From Ekhidna lutea (GTDB taxonomy: Bacteria; Bacteroidota; Bacteroidia; Cytophagales; Cyclobacteriaceae): a stretch of 64,000 bases of DNA. A model generated the notes under the pieces. The model saw only the letters and a program-made list of their open reading frames with translations. It was not told the DNA's origin and ran no database searches. Made by a program: the position numbers and the translations under genes. This document shows positions 20,072-28,629 of the stretch, one piece after another (position 1 is the first letter of the stretch; each line of letters begins with the position of its first letter). Location: positions 682,001 through 746,000 of the forward strand of contig NZ_FZPD01000002.1 in the NCBI RefSeq assembly GCF_900188325.1. The letters run 5' to 3'.

Positions 20072-20150
20072 TCTCCAATTTTCCTACCTTTCAATATGGC
20101 GCAAAGCATCTGAAGAAACACTTCGGCTTTATTCCGAATTACTGGCTACT

Positions 20151-20441
20151 GTGGGGCTAGAGCAAAAGGGCAAAAACATGCCCTACACATCCATGAATGG
20201 CAACATGTATTCCTTTGTAGCAAAAGAAGGATATGTGGCCATCCGGCTTCCTGAGGAAGAAAAGCAAGCGTTTATGGATACGTACAATGCAGGACCAGCC
20301 ATCTCCTATGGAGCTACCATGCAAGGCTATGTGCATGTCCCTGAAGATGTTTTGAAAAACACGAAAGAACTTGCTGCGTATATGAATAAGAGTCATGAAT
20401 TTGCCAAGACTTTAAAACCAAAACCAACCAAGAAAAAATGA
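20151..20441 (+). CDS. Small conserved cytoplasmic protein, probably with a longer N-terminus
   Basis: The GTG start at 20151 gives 96 residues (NMPYTSMNGNMYSFVAKEG, RLPEEEKQAF, end LKPKPTKKK). I recognise this as a widespread Bacteroidota small protein with weak TfoX/Sxy N-domain resemblance; its function is unknown. The same frame is open upstream and encodes KASEETLRLYSELLATV, which fits the family N-terminus, but no start codon lies in that frame. An ATG at 20096-20098 lies one base out of frame (ATGGCGCAAA); removing one G would give M-R-K-A-S-E. The gene may therefore carry a 1-nt insertion or sequencing error. Its stop overlaps the next start (ATGA). Confidence 0.7.
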   Translation: MGLEQKGKNMPYTSMNGNMYSFVAKEGYVAIRLPEEEKQAFMDTYNAGPAISYGATMQGYVHVPEDVLKNTKELAAYMNKSHEFAKTLKPKPTKKK

Positions 20442-20899
20442 GATTTTTTATCATATTACTGCTTTCTTTCGCGTGCGCTACACAACCAGAACGAACTTTT
20501 TCAGAGCAGGACAAAAGTTCTATTAATCAAATCAGAGAAAATTATGTCTCAGGATGGCTCGCTAGGGATAGTGAAACGATTCTTGGACTTTTTTCAAAGG
20601 ATGCGACCATCATTCCAGATGGAATGTCGCCAATTAATGGCCTGAAAGCCATAGAAGGATACTGGTTTCCTAATGACAGTTCAAGTACCACGATTCACTC
20701 CTATGAAGTAGAGCTACTTGATTTAGCCGGAACGGAAACTATGGCCTATTCATTAGAAAAGGGCACCTTGAATTTCACTTATACGAAAGGTGATTTCACA
20801 ATGACCAAATCATCAACTTCACATGCATCCACTATTTACCAGAAAGGTAATGATGGATCATGGAAAATTATTTCTAGAATGTGGACCCAACTCAAATGA
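20438..20899 (+). CDS. SnoaL/DUF4440-like (NTF2-fold) lipoprotein
   Basis: This 153-residue protein has a lipoprotein signal peptide (LLLSFAC, Cys13). An NTF2-like body follows: INQIRENYVSGWLARDSETILGL in the first helix, FSKDATIIPDG, and the closing strand GSWKIISRMW. That is the DUF4440/SnoaL-like pattern. Members of this fold range from small-molecule isomerases to non-catalytic binding proteins, so I assign no reaction. The start overlaps the preceding stop by 4 nt (ATGA), implying coupled translation. A strong hairpin terminator follows 27 nt after the stop. Confidence 0.78.
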   Translation: MRFFIILLLSFACATQPERTFSEQDKSSINQIRENYVSGWLARDSETILGLFSKDATIIPDGMSPINGLKAIEGYWFPNDSSSTTIHSYEVELLDLAGTETMAYSLEKGTLNFTYTKGDFTMTKSSTSHASTIYQKGNDGSWKIISRMWTQLK

Positions 20900-20926
20900 T
20901 ATTTTTAGCTACAATAATTCCAAAAT

Positions 20927-20958
20927 AAAGGCGATTTGTTAATCAAATCGCCTTTTTT
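20927..20958. terminator. Strong intrinsic terminator, possibly bidirectional
   Basis: AAAGGCGATTTG (20927-20938), loop TTAAT, CAAATCGCCTTT, then TTT. The 12-bp perfect stem followed by T residues terminates the plus-strand operon. The A-rich left flank could also serve the convergent lipoprotein gene at 20976. Confidence 0.85.
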
Positions 20959-20975
20959 ATTTCAAAATCATTTAA

Positions 20976-21758
20976 TTACTGCGCAGGCCAGTTGCCTTCG
21001 GCTGTCACATTGCCTTCACTATCATAGTAAATATACGTGCCAGCAGTTCCAGTAGCGTTCCAGGTTGCTTCATAGCTGAGATTACCACTTACGACGTAAT
21101 CTAATGATCCGGACTGGTCACTATTCACATTGATAGTTAGCTGAAACTCTCCGCTATTATCTGTCACAATAAACTCGAAAGTACCGTCAGTGCTTTCCTC
21201 CCAGGTATACTTGATGAACGGTGTACTTCCTGTTCCAGCATCTGATATATCTGCAGCGTATATTTCCATAAATCCTTGCCTTCGCTCACCTTTGGTTTCC
21301 TCCGCATACATGAACTCATTAAAATCAGATCCATTTTCTGAAATGAATAACTGGAAAATGTACTTATCGGAGGTTTCGCAAATTTGATATGCAATACTTA
21401 TTGTTTGCCCTTCCACACTGGATGTATAGGTGTATACAAGTGCATCACCTCCACAAGAACCAATGGGTGTATTGGATTGTGCTGCATTCGGCTGTGATTG
21501 AAAAAATCCAAGGTAAGCAGTCATGGCGTTGGCAGTACTCAAATGACTACCAATAGTAATTCCATTGTTATCATTAGAACCAAGAAGATTATTAATAATC
21601 TCCTGATCGATAGGTGGATTTGACGCATCAAATGAAAATTCTACATCGCTTAAGTCAACTGTAACTTCTTCACTACTTCCACATGAAAGGACAAAGAGCA
21701 GTGAGGAAAATGAGAGCAGTAGGAAAATGTTTTTTAGGTGTTTCATAATAATTTCCAT
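20976..21758 (-). CDS. Lipoprotein of unknown function
   Basis: The product has a lipobox (LLFVLSCGSS). The better start is the second ATG, at 21746 (MKHLKNIF), because it gives a normal lipoprotein signal; the first start adds only four residues. The mature part is a beta-rich domain with an acidic spacer after the Cys, two further cysteines (SCGGD and YQICETS) that could form a disulfide, and repeated strand motifs near the C-terminus (YVVSGNLSYEATWNATG, TAEGNWPAQ). I do not recognise the family. It is monocistronic and convergent with the NTF2-like lipoprotein gene. Confidence 0.75.
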   Translation of the reverse strand: MEIIMKHLKNIFLLLSFSSLLFVLSCGSSEEVTVDLSDVEFSFDASNPPIDQEIINNLLGSNDNNGITIGSHLSTANAMTAYLGFFQSQPNAAQSNTPIGSCGGDALVYTYTSSVEGQTISIAYQICETSDKYIFQLFISENGSDFNEFMYAEETKGERRQGFMEIYAADISDAGTGSTPFIKYTWEESTDGTFEFIVTDNSGEFQLTINVNSDQSGSLDYVVSGNLSYEATWNATGTAGTYIYYDSEGNVTAEGNWPAQ

Positions 21759-21838
21759 TAAAAGTCTAAGAATTTATGACTATAATCCAAAAATAAAAAT
21801 CTAATAGCTCAAAATTGCATTTTTAGCTACTTTCGAAT

Positions 21839-22162
21839 ATGGAAGTCGATGAAATACGTAAAAAGATCGAAGAGGAAATAAGTAAAACCACTCAACTAAT
21901 CACCGATTACAAAGACCAATCAAAACCTATCACATTAGACAACTCTATAGGAAGAATTTCTCGAATGGATGCAATTAACAATAAAAGCATCACTGAGTCA
22001 GCACTACGGCAAGCTGAATCCAAGCTTTCTAAGCTTCATCAGGCAATGGATAACATTGGAAAACCAGACTTTGGATTGTGTATCAAATGCAAGCAACAAA
22101 TACCCATAGGAAGAATTTTGTTGATGCCGGAAAGTAACAAATGTGTGAACTGTGCCAGATAA
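21839..22162 (+). CDS. DksA/TraR-type zinc-finger protein
   Basis: The 107-residue protein has a helical N-terminal part (residues 1-70, probably a coiled-coil hairpin) and a C-terminal four-cysteine zinc finger, Cys81-x2-Cys84 and Cys102-x2-Cys105. Proteins of this family insert into the RNA polymerase secondary channel and modulate initiation with ppGpp. The tip shows MDAIN rather than the classical DxxDxA, so full DksA activity is uncertain. The last bases overlap the next gene. A TACTTTCG segment about 12 nt before the ATG resembles the Bacteroidota -7 box, which would give a very short leader. Confidence 0.85.
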   Translation: MEVDEIRKKIEEEISKTTQLITDYKDQSKPITLDNSIGRISRMDAINNKSITESALRQAESKLSKLHQAMDNIGKPDFGLCIKCKQQIPIGRILLMPESNKCVNCAR

Positions 22163-22841
22163 GACTGCATTCTTTTGGAGCTCGGGTAAAGATTCGGCAT
22201 TTGCACTTCATCAAATTCTCAATAACACAGCATATAAAGTTGAACACCTGATCACCACCATCAACAAAGATCTGAATAGAGTGACCATGCACGGAACTCC
22301 CATTGAATTATTGAAGAAACAACTTGACTCCATAGGCCTACCCTATTCATTCATGAAGTTATCAACATCAGCAACCATGGAGGAATATGAAGCAATGATC
22401 CAGTCATCAATGCACATGATCAGTAACAAGGGAATAACCAATGCTGCATTCGGAGATATATTTCTGGAAGACTTGCGTGATTATCGGATAAACCAAATGA
22501 ATAGTTTGGGATTCCAATCCCTGTTTCCTATCTGGAAACGTGATACAAAAGAATTGATCAATGAATTTATAAATCACGGCTTTAAGGCAGTAGTTGTTTG
22601 TGTAAACGAGGTGATGGGGCCGGACTTCCTTGGACGAGAAATCGATCATTCATTTTTGAAAGACCTGCCAAAAGGAATTGACCCATGTGGTGAGAATGGC
22701 GAGTTTCACACTTTTTGCTACGATGGCCCTATTTTCCGAGAACCCATCAATTTTCATTTGGGAGAGAAAGTAAAACGCTACTACCCTAACCCAACTGGTG
22801 AAGGTGAGGTTGACTTTTGGTTTCAGGATTTAATGGCATAA
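22152..22841 (+). CDS. Dph6-like PP-loop ATPase (diphthine-ammonia-ligase family)
   Basis: The 229-residue protein begins almost directly with the PP-loop SSGKDS (residues 10-15). It ends with the family hallmark GIDPCGENGEFHTFCYDGPIF. These features define the Dph6/MJ0570 adenosine nucleotide alpha-hydrolase group. Bacteria lack diphthamide, so the bacterial substrate is not known, although amidation of a small molecule is reasonable. The GTG start at 22152 overlaps the zinc-finger gene by 11 nt, and no better start precedes the PP-loop. Confidence 0.85.
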   Translation: MPDKTAFFWSSGKDSAFALHQILNNTAYKVEHLITTINKDLNRVTMHGTPIELLKKQLDSIGLPYSFMKLSTSATMEEYEAMIQSSMHMISNKGITNAAFGDIFLEDLRDYRINQMNSLGFQSLFPIWKRDTKELINEFINHGFKAVVVCVNEVMGPDFLGREIDHSFLKDLPKGIDPCGENGEFHTFCYDGPIFREPINFHLGEKVKRYYPNPTGEGEVDFWFQDLMA

Positions 22842-22877
22842 AGAACCATTTCATTAAATCTCAGGTTTAGCATTTCG

Positions 22878-24617
22878 ATGAGCAAAAATAAAAATGTCAC
22901 CTTTGCCTGGGCTGTCAGAAATATTATCTGGCCAAGACGCAAAACCATCCTTATCGGATTATTACTAATCGTCATAAGCAGACCGGCAGGTCTCGTTCTT
23001 CCTGCAGCCACCAAGTATCTCCTGGATGATGCAGTGCCCAACAAAGACTTTGAGATGTTGAAACTCATCGTGATTGTGATTGTAATCTCATTAGCAATTC
23101 AAGCCGTCTCCTCCTTCCTACTCACTCGCATACTTAGTGTTGAAGCTCAGTTCCTGATCTCGGAACTCCGTGTGAAAGTGCAGAAGAAGATCCTCTCCCT
23201 CCCAATCAATTTCTTTGACAATAACAAGTCAGGTGCACTGGTATCACGAATCATGACAGACGTGGAAGGGGTTAGAAATCTGGTGGGAACAGGTCTTGTT
23301 CAACTCATTGGAGGTACGATTACTTCTGTTTTGGCCCTGATCCTACTCATCAACATCAGCCCTTCTATGACCGTTTTCACCTTAGTACCTGTTGGGTTAT
23401 TTGCTATTATCGCGTTAAAGGCATTCGGAAGGATTCGACCGATTTTCCGTGAGCGCGGAAAACTCAATGCAGAAGTGACCGGCCGATTGACAGAAACCCT
23501 AAATGGCGTACGAGTCATCAAAGGATTTAATGCGGAAGAATCCGAAAATAAGACATTTGAAGATGGAGCTAGGCGTCTTTATGAAAATGTAAAATCCAGT
23601 CTAACCGCCACCGCTGTGGTCACCAGCTCAGGCACATTTCTGATTGGTTTCGCCAGTGCTGGCATCCTGGCTATGGGCGGCTATTTCATGATTGAAAATG
23701 AACTGACCTCCGGTGAATTGATTTCATTCATTTCGCTTCTCGCTTTCATGATTGCTCCAATTGTGCAGATGAGCAACATTGGATCTCAACTAACAGAAGC
23801 TTTTGCAGGCCTGGACCGTACTGAGGAGATCATGAAAATGGATCCGGAAGATATGATGGATGATCGTCCGATAATGCTGGATGAGGTTAAAGGAGATATC
23901 AAATTCATCGATGTATCCTTTGCCTACGAAGAAGGGAAAGAAGTTCTCAAGAATATTTCCTTCCACGCCCCACCGGGTTCCGTTACTGCATTGGTGGGCA
24001 GCTCAGGTTCAGGCAAGTCAACCACCGCTAGTTTGGCAGCTACATTTTTAAGTGCTCAAAAGGGAATCGTTTCTATTGATGGATATGACATCACCAAAGT
24101 GAACCTTTCTAGCTATCGAAAGCATCTGGGCGTTGTGCTTCAGGATGACTTTCTGTTTGAAGGGACCATCCGTGAAAACATCCTTTTCCCCAGGCCTGAT
24201 GCCACCGAAGCTGAATTGCTTGATGCCGTGAAAGGTGCTTATGTAAATGAATTCACGGACCGATTTGAGGACGGACTGGATACCGTGATTGGCGAACGTG
24301 GAGTGAAACTTTCCGGTGGACAAAAACAGCGTATCTCCATTGCACGAGCATTGTTAGCTAATCCAAAAGTCATAATCCTGGATGAGGCGACTTCCAACCT
24401 GGATACCGAAAGTGAAACGTACATTCAGAAGAGTTTAGATGGCCTGATGAAAGACCGAACCACTTTTGTGATTGCACACCGATTAAGTACCATCAAAAAA
24501 GCAGATCAGATTTTGGTTATTGAAGACGGTGAAATCGTCGAGCGAGGTACCCATGGTGAGTTGATTGCTAAAGAAGGACGCTACTTCGATCTATATACGT
24601 ATCAAAGCAGGATTTAA
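22878..24617 (+). CDS. ABC transporter, fused permease-ATPase (MsbA/ABCB type exporter)
   Basis: This 579-residue half-transporter has six predicted membrane helices in residues 1-320 (ABC_membrane). The nucleotide-binding domain has Walker A GSSGSGKST (from residue 374), LSGGQ (478-482), Walker B VIILDEAT and the His-loop IAHRLST. It should work as a homodimer exporting lipid or a hydrophobic compound; substrate cannot be read from sequence. It lies 36 nt after the Dph6-like gene. Several MsbA-like relatives act in lipid A export, but this organism may have more than one. Confidence 0.9.
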   Translation: MSKNKNVTFAWAVRNIIWPRRKTILIGLLLIVISRPAGLVLPAATKYLLDDAVPNKDFEMLKLIVIVIVISLAIQAVSSFLLTRILSVEAQFLISELRVKVQKKILSLPINFFDNNKSGALVSRIMTDVEGVRNLVGTGLVQLIGGTITSVLALILLINISPSMTVFTLVPVGLFAIIALKAFGRIRPIFRERGKLNAEVTGRLTETLNGVRVIKGFNAEESENKTFEDGARRLYENVKSSLTATAVVTSSGTFLIGFASAGILAMGGYFMIENELTSGELISFISLLAFMIAPIVQMSNIGSQLTEAFAGLDRTEEIMKMDPEDMMDDRPIMLDEVKGDIKFIDVSFAYEEGKEVLKNISFHAPPGSVTALVGSSGSGKSTTASLAATFLSAQKGIVSIDGYDITKVNLSSYRKHLGVVLQDDFLFEGTIRENILFPRPDATEAELLDAVKGAYVNEFTDRFEDGLDTVIGERGVKLSGGQKQRISIARALLANPKVIILDEATSNLDTESETYIQKSLDGLMKDRTTFVIAHRLSTIKKADQILVIEDGEIVERGTHGELIAKEGRYFDLYTYQSRI

Positions 24618-24677
24618 TTAGCTTCTGACCTGACATAAATCAGATTTTTAAATGCATTTCCTGTCTACGTTTGAATT

Positions 24678-24776
24678 GTGAACAGGGAGAAAATTGCAAA
24701 GCTTATCGGTGTATGCATTTTATGCGTCAGTATCGTTTATGGCATTACCCTGATCATAGAATTTTTATCTAACTAA
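24678..24776 (+). CDS. Possible 32-residue membrane peptide
   Basis: A GTG at 24678 opens a short frame: charged N-terminus MNREKIAKL, one hydrophobic helix (IGVCILCVSIVYGITLII) and end EFLSN. It lies 12 nt before the DUF2892 gene, itself a small membrane protein. Charge-then-helix layout and position make it plausible, but there is no homology to cite and no ATG. Confidence 0.3.
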   Translation: MNREKIAKLIGVCILCVSIVYGITLIIEFLSN

Positions 24777-24787
24777 ACATCAATGAG

Positions 24788-24991
24788 ATGAAAAAGAACA
24801 TGGGATCAATGGATCGGATTATCAGAGTAATACTTGCCGCGATTATGGCATACCTCTACTTCACAAATGTAATCACAGGCACATTAGGCTTAGTATTGAT
24901 CATATTGGCAGGCGTATTTGTGCTTACCAGCTTTATCAGTTTCTGCCCGTTATATGCTCCGTTTGGAATTAAAACCTGTAAGACACAGTAG
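24788..24991 (+). CDS. DUF2892 (YgaP-like) inner-membrane protein
   Basis: The 67-residue protein MKKNMGSMDRIIRVILAAIM has two membrane helices and ends with CPLYAPFGIKTC. The N-terminal NxGxxDRxxR signature and the Cys-containing CPLYxPFGIxTC end are typical of PF11127. In other bacteria this domain is fused to or found beside rhodaneses (YgaP), suggesting a link to sulfane sulfur, but here it is free-standing and about 10 kb from the sulfur cluster. It ends 3 bp from the convergent LytTR gene. Confidence 0.88.
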   Translation: MKKNMGSMDRIIRVILAAIMAYLYFTNVITGTLGLVLIILAGVFVLTSFISFCPLYAPFGIKTCKTQ

Positions 24992-24994
24992 AGA

Positions 24995-25690
24995 TTAATT
25001 TGAAAATTTCTCTAAGACTTCCTTTCGATATGATGATCCTATCGGAATAGTCTTGTCACCTATCCGTAGTTGATGTGCCTCCACTTTATTCACTTTTGAA
25101 GTGGCTACCGCATAGGATCGGTGTGTTTGAATGAACCGATCGTCAACTTTGCTCAAAGCGTCTTTCATCGTGCACAAGACCATGATAGACTCCTTATCGG
25201 TCACAAACTTTGTGTAGTTGCCATCCGCTTCCAGGTACAAAAGATCATTCAGGTTAATCCGATGAATGGTGGTGCCACTTTTCACCGAGATCACTCTTTC
25301 TTGGTTTGCTATCTGATCTGTCGATGAGGATTCCATGCTCTTTCCACCAGTATCCGCTTTATTCACTGCCTTCAGAAATCGACTAAAGGATATCGGCTTC
25401 ATCAGGTAATCCAGTGCATCTACTGAGTAGCTTTTCACTGCATATTCGCTGTAAGCGGTAGTAAAAATCACCTGTGGCTTTTGCGTGAGAGATTCCAATA
25501 ATTCAAAGCCATTCAAACTCTGCATATTGATATCCAAAAAGATCAAATCCACCCGATTCTTTTCGAGGAAGTCAGCCGCCTGTACCGGGTCGGTAAACGT
25601 TGCTGCCATTTCCAGCTTCTCAACTTTTTCAGCATGCAACTCAATGACCTTGAGCGCATGTACTTCGTCATCTATGGCAACACACTTCAT
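24995..25690 (-). CDS. LytTR-family response regulator
   Basis: The receiver domain occupies residues 1-115 (acidic pocket DDE near 7-9, phosphoacceptor Asp53 in FLDINMQSLNG). The LytTR DNA-binding domain follows, about 130-231 (ISVKSGTTIHRINLNDLLYLEADGNYTKF read in parts, then IQTHRSYAV). The gene overlaps the histidine kinase stop by 4 nt and is its cognate partner. Likely targets are the divergent hydrolase/protease operon and its own promoter, through the repeats at 26790-26816. Confidence 0.92.
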   Translation of the reverse strand: MKCVAIDDEVHALKVIELHAEKVEKLEMAATFTDPVQAADFLEKNRVDLIFLDINMQSLNGFELLESLTQKPQVIFTTAYSEYAVKSYSVDALDYLMKPISFSRFLKAVNKADTGGKSMESSSTDQIANQERVISVKSGTTIHRINLNDLLYLEADGNYTKFVTDKESIMVLCTMKDALSKVDDRFIQTHRSYAVATSKVNKVEAHQLRIGDKTIPIGSSYRKEVLEKFSN

Positions 25691-26721
25691 AATGAATTCA
25701 AAATAACTAATCTAACCCGAAATAAGTCATCGCTCTCGTTCACACTCAGTGAATGTTTATCATTGTAAATCAGGTTCAATCGCTTTTTCACATTACTCAA
25801 TCCTACCCCACTGGAAGGGATCGTTTCTGTTCGCTCAGCCTTTTGATTCTTTACTTCAAACACAAAATGACCTTCCTCAAATGCGATTCGAATATCAATC
25901 GTGGTTTTGGCATGATTGGAAACACCATATTTAAAAGCATTCTCTACAAACGGAATCAATAGCATCGGTGCAATGTAAAAACTGGAAACGGTCTCAGGAT
26001 GATCGAATTGAACCTTAACCTGCTTATTGAAGCGAAGCTGCTGCAGATAGATGTAATCACTGATGTATTGAACCTCTTCCTGTAGCGCAACCTTATCCTC
26101 TCCTGTTTTATCAAAAACATAGCGCATCATTTCGGACAATACGCTGATCCCTTCGGCAGTTTTCTCATCTCCCGCCTGTAGCGACATGGAGTAGAGGTTA
26201 TTAAGTGCATTGAACAGAAAATGCGGATTGATCTGACTTTTCAATACATCCAATTCCGAACGCAGCTGATGTTCATTGATCTTTCGCTTGGTACGTTCAT
26301 TGGCAAACCAGTCTTTGGAAAACCGATAGGCAAAAGCAACAATCACAACCAAAACATGTGTGAATAGCACCATCACCACCAACTCAGACCAAATACCACT
26401 ATCTATCGAATTTCCACTTGAACGATAAAAAGTAGAGTCAATCAATACCTCCACTGTAGAAACGAATGAAAATAAAACGATCAGCCGGATGCTAAATATC
26501 CCAGTGCCCCTTTTCAATGTGATCGGTATCAGGTAGAACGCAATGCCATAGAATAGAATCAGATTAAACGCCGTACCCAAAACGGATGGCCACAGCAATG
26601 AGCCATCACCTGAGTTGAAGACACCAAACGTCAGGTCAAATGCAGGATAATTGAGGAGCAATAGTCCCAGTACAATCACCAGCGCATGGATTAGCCACTC
26701 AAACGGTTTGATTTCTTTCAT
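25687..26721 (-). CDS. LytS-type sensor histidine kinase (His_kinase, PF06580)
   Basis: The 344-residue protein has four predicted membrane helices in residues 10-135, a short coiled linker, then the His_kinase domain with phosphoacceptor His167 in QINPHFLFNALNNLYSM. The ATPase domain has LLIPFVENAFKYGV (N-box) and SGVGLSNVKKRL (G-box). There is no extra sensory domain, so the stimulus is probably sensed in or near the membrane. It is transcribed with the LytTR gene (4-nt overlap) and divergently from the serine hydrolase. Confidence 0.92.
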   Translation of the reverse strand: MKEIKPFEWLIHALVIVLGLLLLNYPAFDLTFGVFNSGDGSLLWPSVLGTAFNLILFYGIAFYLIPITLKRGTGIFSIRLIVLFSFVSTVEVLIDSTFYRSSGNSIDSGIWSELVVMVLFTHVLVVIVAFAYRFSKDWFANERTKRKINEHQLRSELDVLKSQINPHFLFNALNNLYSMSLQAGDEKTAEGISVLSEMMRYVFDKTGEDKVALQEEVQYISDYIYLQQLRFNKQVKVQFDHPETVSSFYIAPMLLIPFVENAFKYGVSNHAKTTIDIRIAFEEGHFVFEVKNQKAERTETIPSSGVGLSNVKKRLNLIYNDKHSLSVNESDDLFRVRLVILNSL

Positions 26722-26789
26722 TTCCAGCCAAAAATAAGCGGTATCTACTTCTGAATAGTCTTTGGTTGATCAGCACTTACTCACACTTG

Positions 26790-26816
26790 ACGAACACCCT
26801 TAAAAACTACACGAAC
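26790..26816. promoter_or_regulatory. Candidate LytTR binding site (two ACGAAC repeats, 21 bp apart)
   Basis: ACGAAC occurs at 26790-26795 and again at 26811-26816. A 21-bp step places both on the same face of the helix, as in known LytTR sites (two direct repeats two turns apart). The pair lies in the gap between the kinase/regulator operon and the serine hydrolase gene. A third related ACGAAT at 26847 is out of phase. Confidence 0.45.
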
Positions 26817-26925
26817 GCTTCTATCAATTCCTTTTCAATGTTCATCACGAATACTTGATGGCTGGTGTATCTCATTTTATTGGGTCAGGAATTCAACCGA
26901 ACCTTGGATTAAACTCATAAAAACG

Positions 26926-28629
26926 ATGAAAAAATCCATCCTATTCTTATTGCTCATTGCTTCACAGATGTTTCTACAGGCACAGTCTGATTTGGAAGCC
27001 ATCCGTTCAGAATTTAAAGAGCGAATCACCAAAACCATGAAAAAAAGTAAAGTGGTTGGCGCCTCGGTTGCTGTAGTCTCCTCAGAAGGAATTCTTTGGA
27101 TAGACAACTTCGGATATGAAGATGTCGAAGACGAAAAACCAGTCACTAGTGAAACCATCTTTGGAATTGGATCAGTAACCAAAGTATTGACTTCCGCTGC
27201 GGTCATGCAACTAGCTGAGCGTGATAAGCTTGACATTGACAACCCGCTAAGTCAGTACCTGCCTTCTTTCCAGATGCAGGATTACAGTGATGGAGTGACC
27301 CCACAAAATGTGATGACGCACCATTCCGGCCTACCGTCTGACATCTTCAAAGGTATGTTCAGTGAACAGCCGGAAGATTACAAGTGCCTGGTCAATTACA
27401 TCAATGATGAGTACATGGCCGGAACACCCAACCAGATTCGGGCTTATTCCAATCCTGGTTATACCCTACTCGGGCATATGATTGCTGAGGTAAGTGGTAT
27501 GGAGTATCCGAAATATATTGAAACAAACATCCTTCAACCGCTCGGAATGAACAACACCGAATTCAACGCATTGGAAAAAGCAAGCAAGACCTACGATGGC
27601 AAAGGAAAGTTCCAATCAGATGTGAATTTGAGGGACACACCTGCTGGTGGATTGTTCACTTCCTCAAAGGACCTTTCTAAATTCCTGCAGGCATTCCTGA
27701 GTCAATCTCAAGATTTGCTGAAGTCAAACACGTATCAACAGATTTTAGAGTATCAACACATCAACACCCCGTTGAATTTTGGTGATCGATATGCGCTCGG
27801 GTGGAGCATGACGAGCCGTCCTCATGCCGGTGACATCTATTACCACACAGGTACCACGCTTTACTTCAATGCCGCGATGGCGTTTTCTCCAAAAGCAGAT
27901 GTAGGCGTCATCATTTTGACCAATTCTGCCAGAGGTAGAAGTGTATACAAAGAAGTTCACACCATCATTGATAAGGTGGCTGAGAGCAAAGGATTACCAA
28001 AAATTGAGAGCGAACAGGAAGAGGCCATGGGATCGAAAGACCGAATCAAAGTAGCTCCTGAATCATTGGATCAATACACAGGCATCTATGCTGCCCCAGG
28101 GGCTTACATTGATGTGTATCGCAAAAACAAAAAATTGTTTATGAAGCTTCAGGGTTTGCGGTTGGAGTTGATTCCTGTAGAGAACAACCAATTCATTCCG
28201 AAGGTAATTCTTCTGCATCTCATCCCAATTCGGTTGGGCGATCAGCGAGTGATGTTTGAGGAAGTGGACGGCTACCCGCTCATGACCAGCCTGGAAGAAG
28301 GTAATCCTAAAGAGCTGATTGCCGCTCGATTTGAAAAGCAAGAAATCCCCCAAGCATGGAAATCAAGAACCGGGGACTATGAAATCGTCAATCCACTGCC
28401 GGGCGAAATTCCATTTTTCGGAAGCTTCAGTATTACCGAGAAAGATGATTTACTGGTCTTCTCTTTCAAAACCACAACAGATGGTCAGAATATTGAAATG
28501 GTGATGGATTTCATCAATGATGATCGAGCGAAAGTAGCTGGGTTGGGGCGATATGGTGGGCAGTCTATCATCTATAAAGATGGAATCATCAATGCATTTG
28601 GAAACGAACTAAAGAAGATCAATGAATAA
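26926..28629 (+). CDS. Secreted serine hydrolase, class C beta-lactamase / penicillin-binding fold
   Basis: This 567-residue protein has a signal peptide (to about residue 20, FLQAQS). The catalytic domain has Ser83-x-x-Lys86 in GIGSVTKV, Tyr174-Ser-Asn in YSNPGY, and a HTG triad-equivalent (YYHTGTT). The C-terminal 170 residues form a lipocalin-like beta domain found in many such hydrolases. Members act as D-amino-acid peptidases or esterases in the periplasm, and the substrate is not determinable here. The gene overlaps the CPBP protease gene by 8 nt and is probably under control of the divergent LytTR system. Confidence 0.9.
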   Translation: MKKSILFLLLIASQMFLQAQSDLEAIRSEFKERITKTMKKSKVVGASVAVVSSEGILWIDNFGYEDVEDEKPVTSETIFGIGSVTKVLTSAAVMQLAERDKLDIDNPLSQYLPSFQMQDYSDGVTPQNVMTHHSGLPSDIFKGMFSEQPEDYKCLVNYINDEYMAGTPNQIRAYSNPGYTLLGHMIAEVSGMEYPKYIETNILQPLGMNNTEFNALEKASKTYDGKGKFQSDVNLRDTPAGGLFTSSKDLSKFLQAFLSQSQDLLKSNTYQQILEYQHINTPLNFGDRYALGWSMTSRPHAGDIYYHTGTTLYFNAAMAFSPKADVGVIILTNSARGRSVYKEVHTIIDKVAESKGLPKIESEQEEAMGSKDRIKVAPESLDQYTGIYAAPGAYIDVYRKNKKLFMKLQGLRLELIPVENNQFIPKVILLHLIPIRLGDQRVMFEEVDGYPLMTSLEEGNPKELIAARFEKQEIPQAWKSRTGDYEIVNPLPGEIPFFGSFSITEKDDLLVFSFKTTTDGQNIEMVMDFINDDRAKVAGLGRYGGQSIIYKDGIINAFGNELKKINE

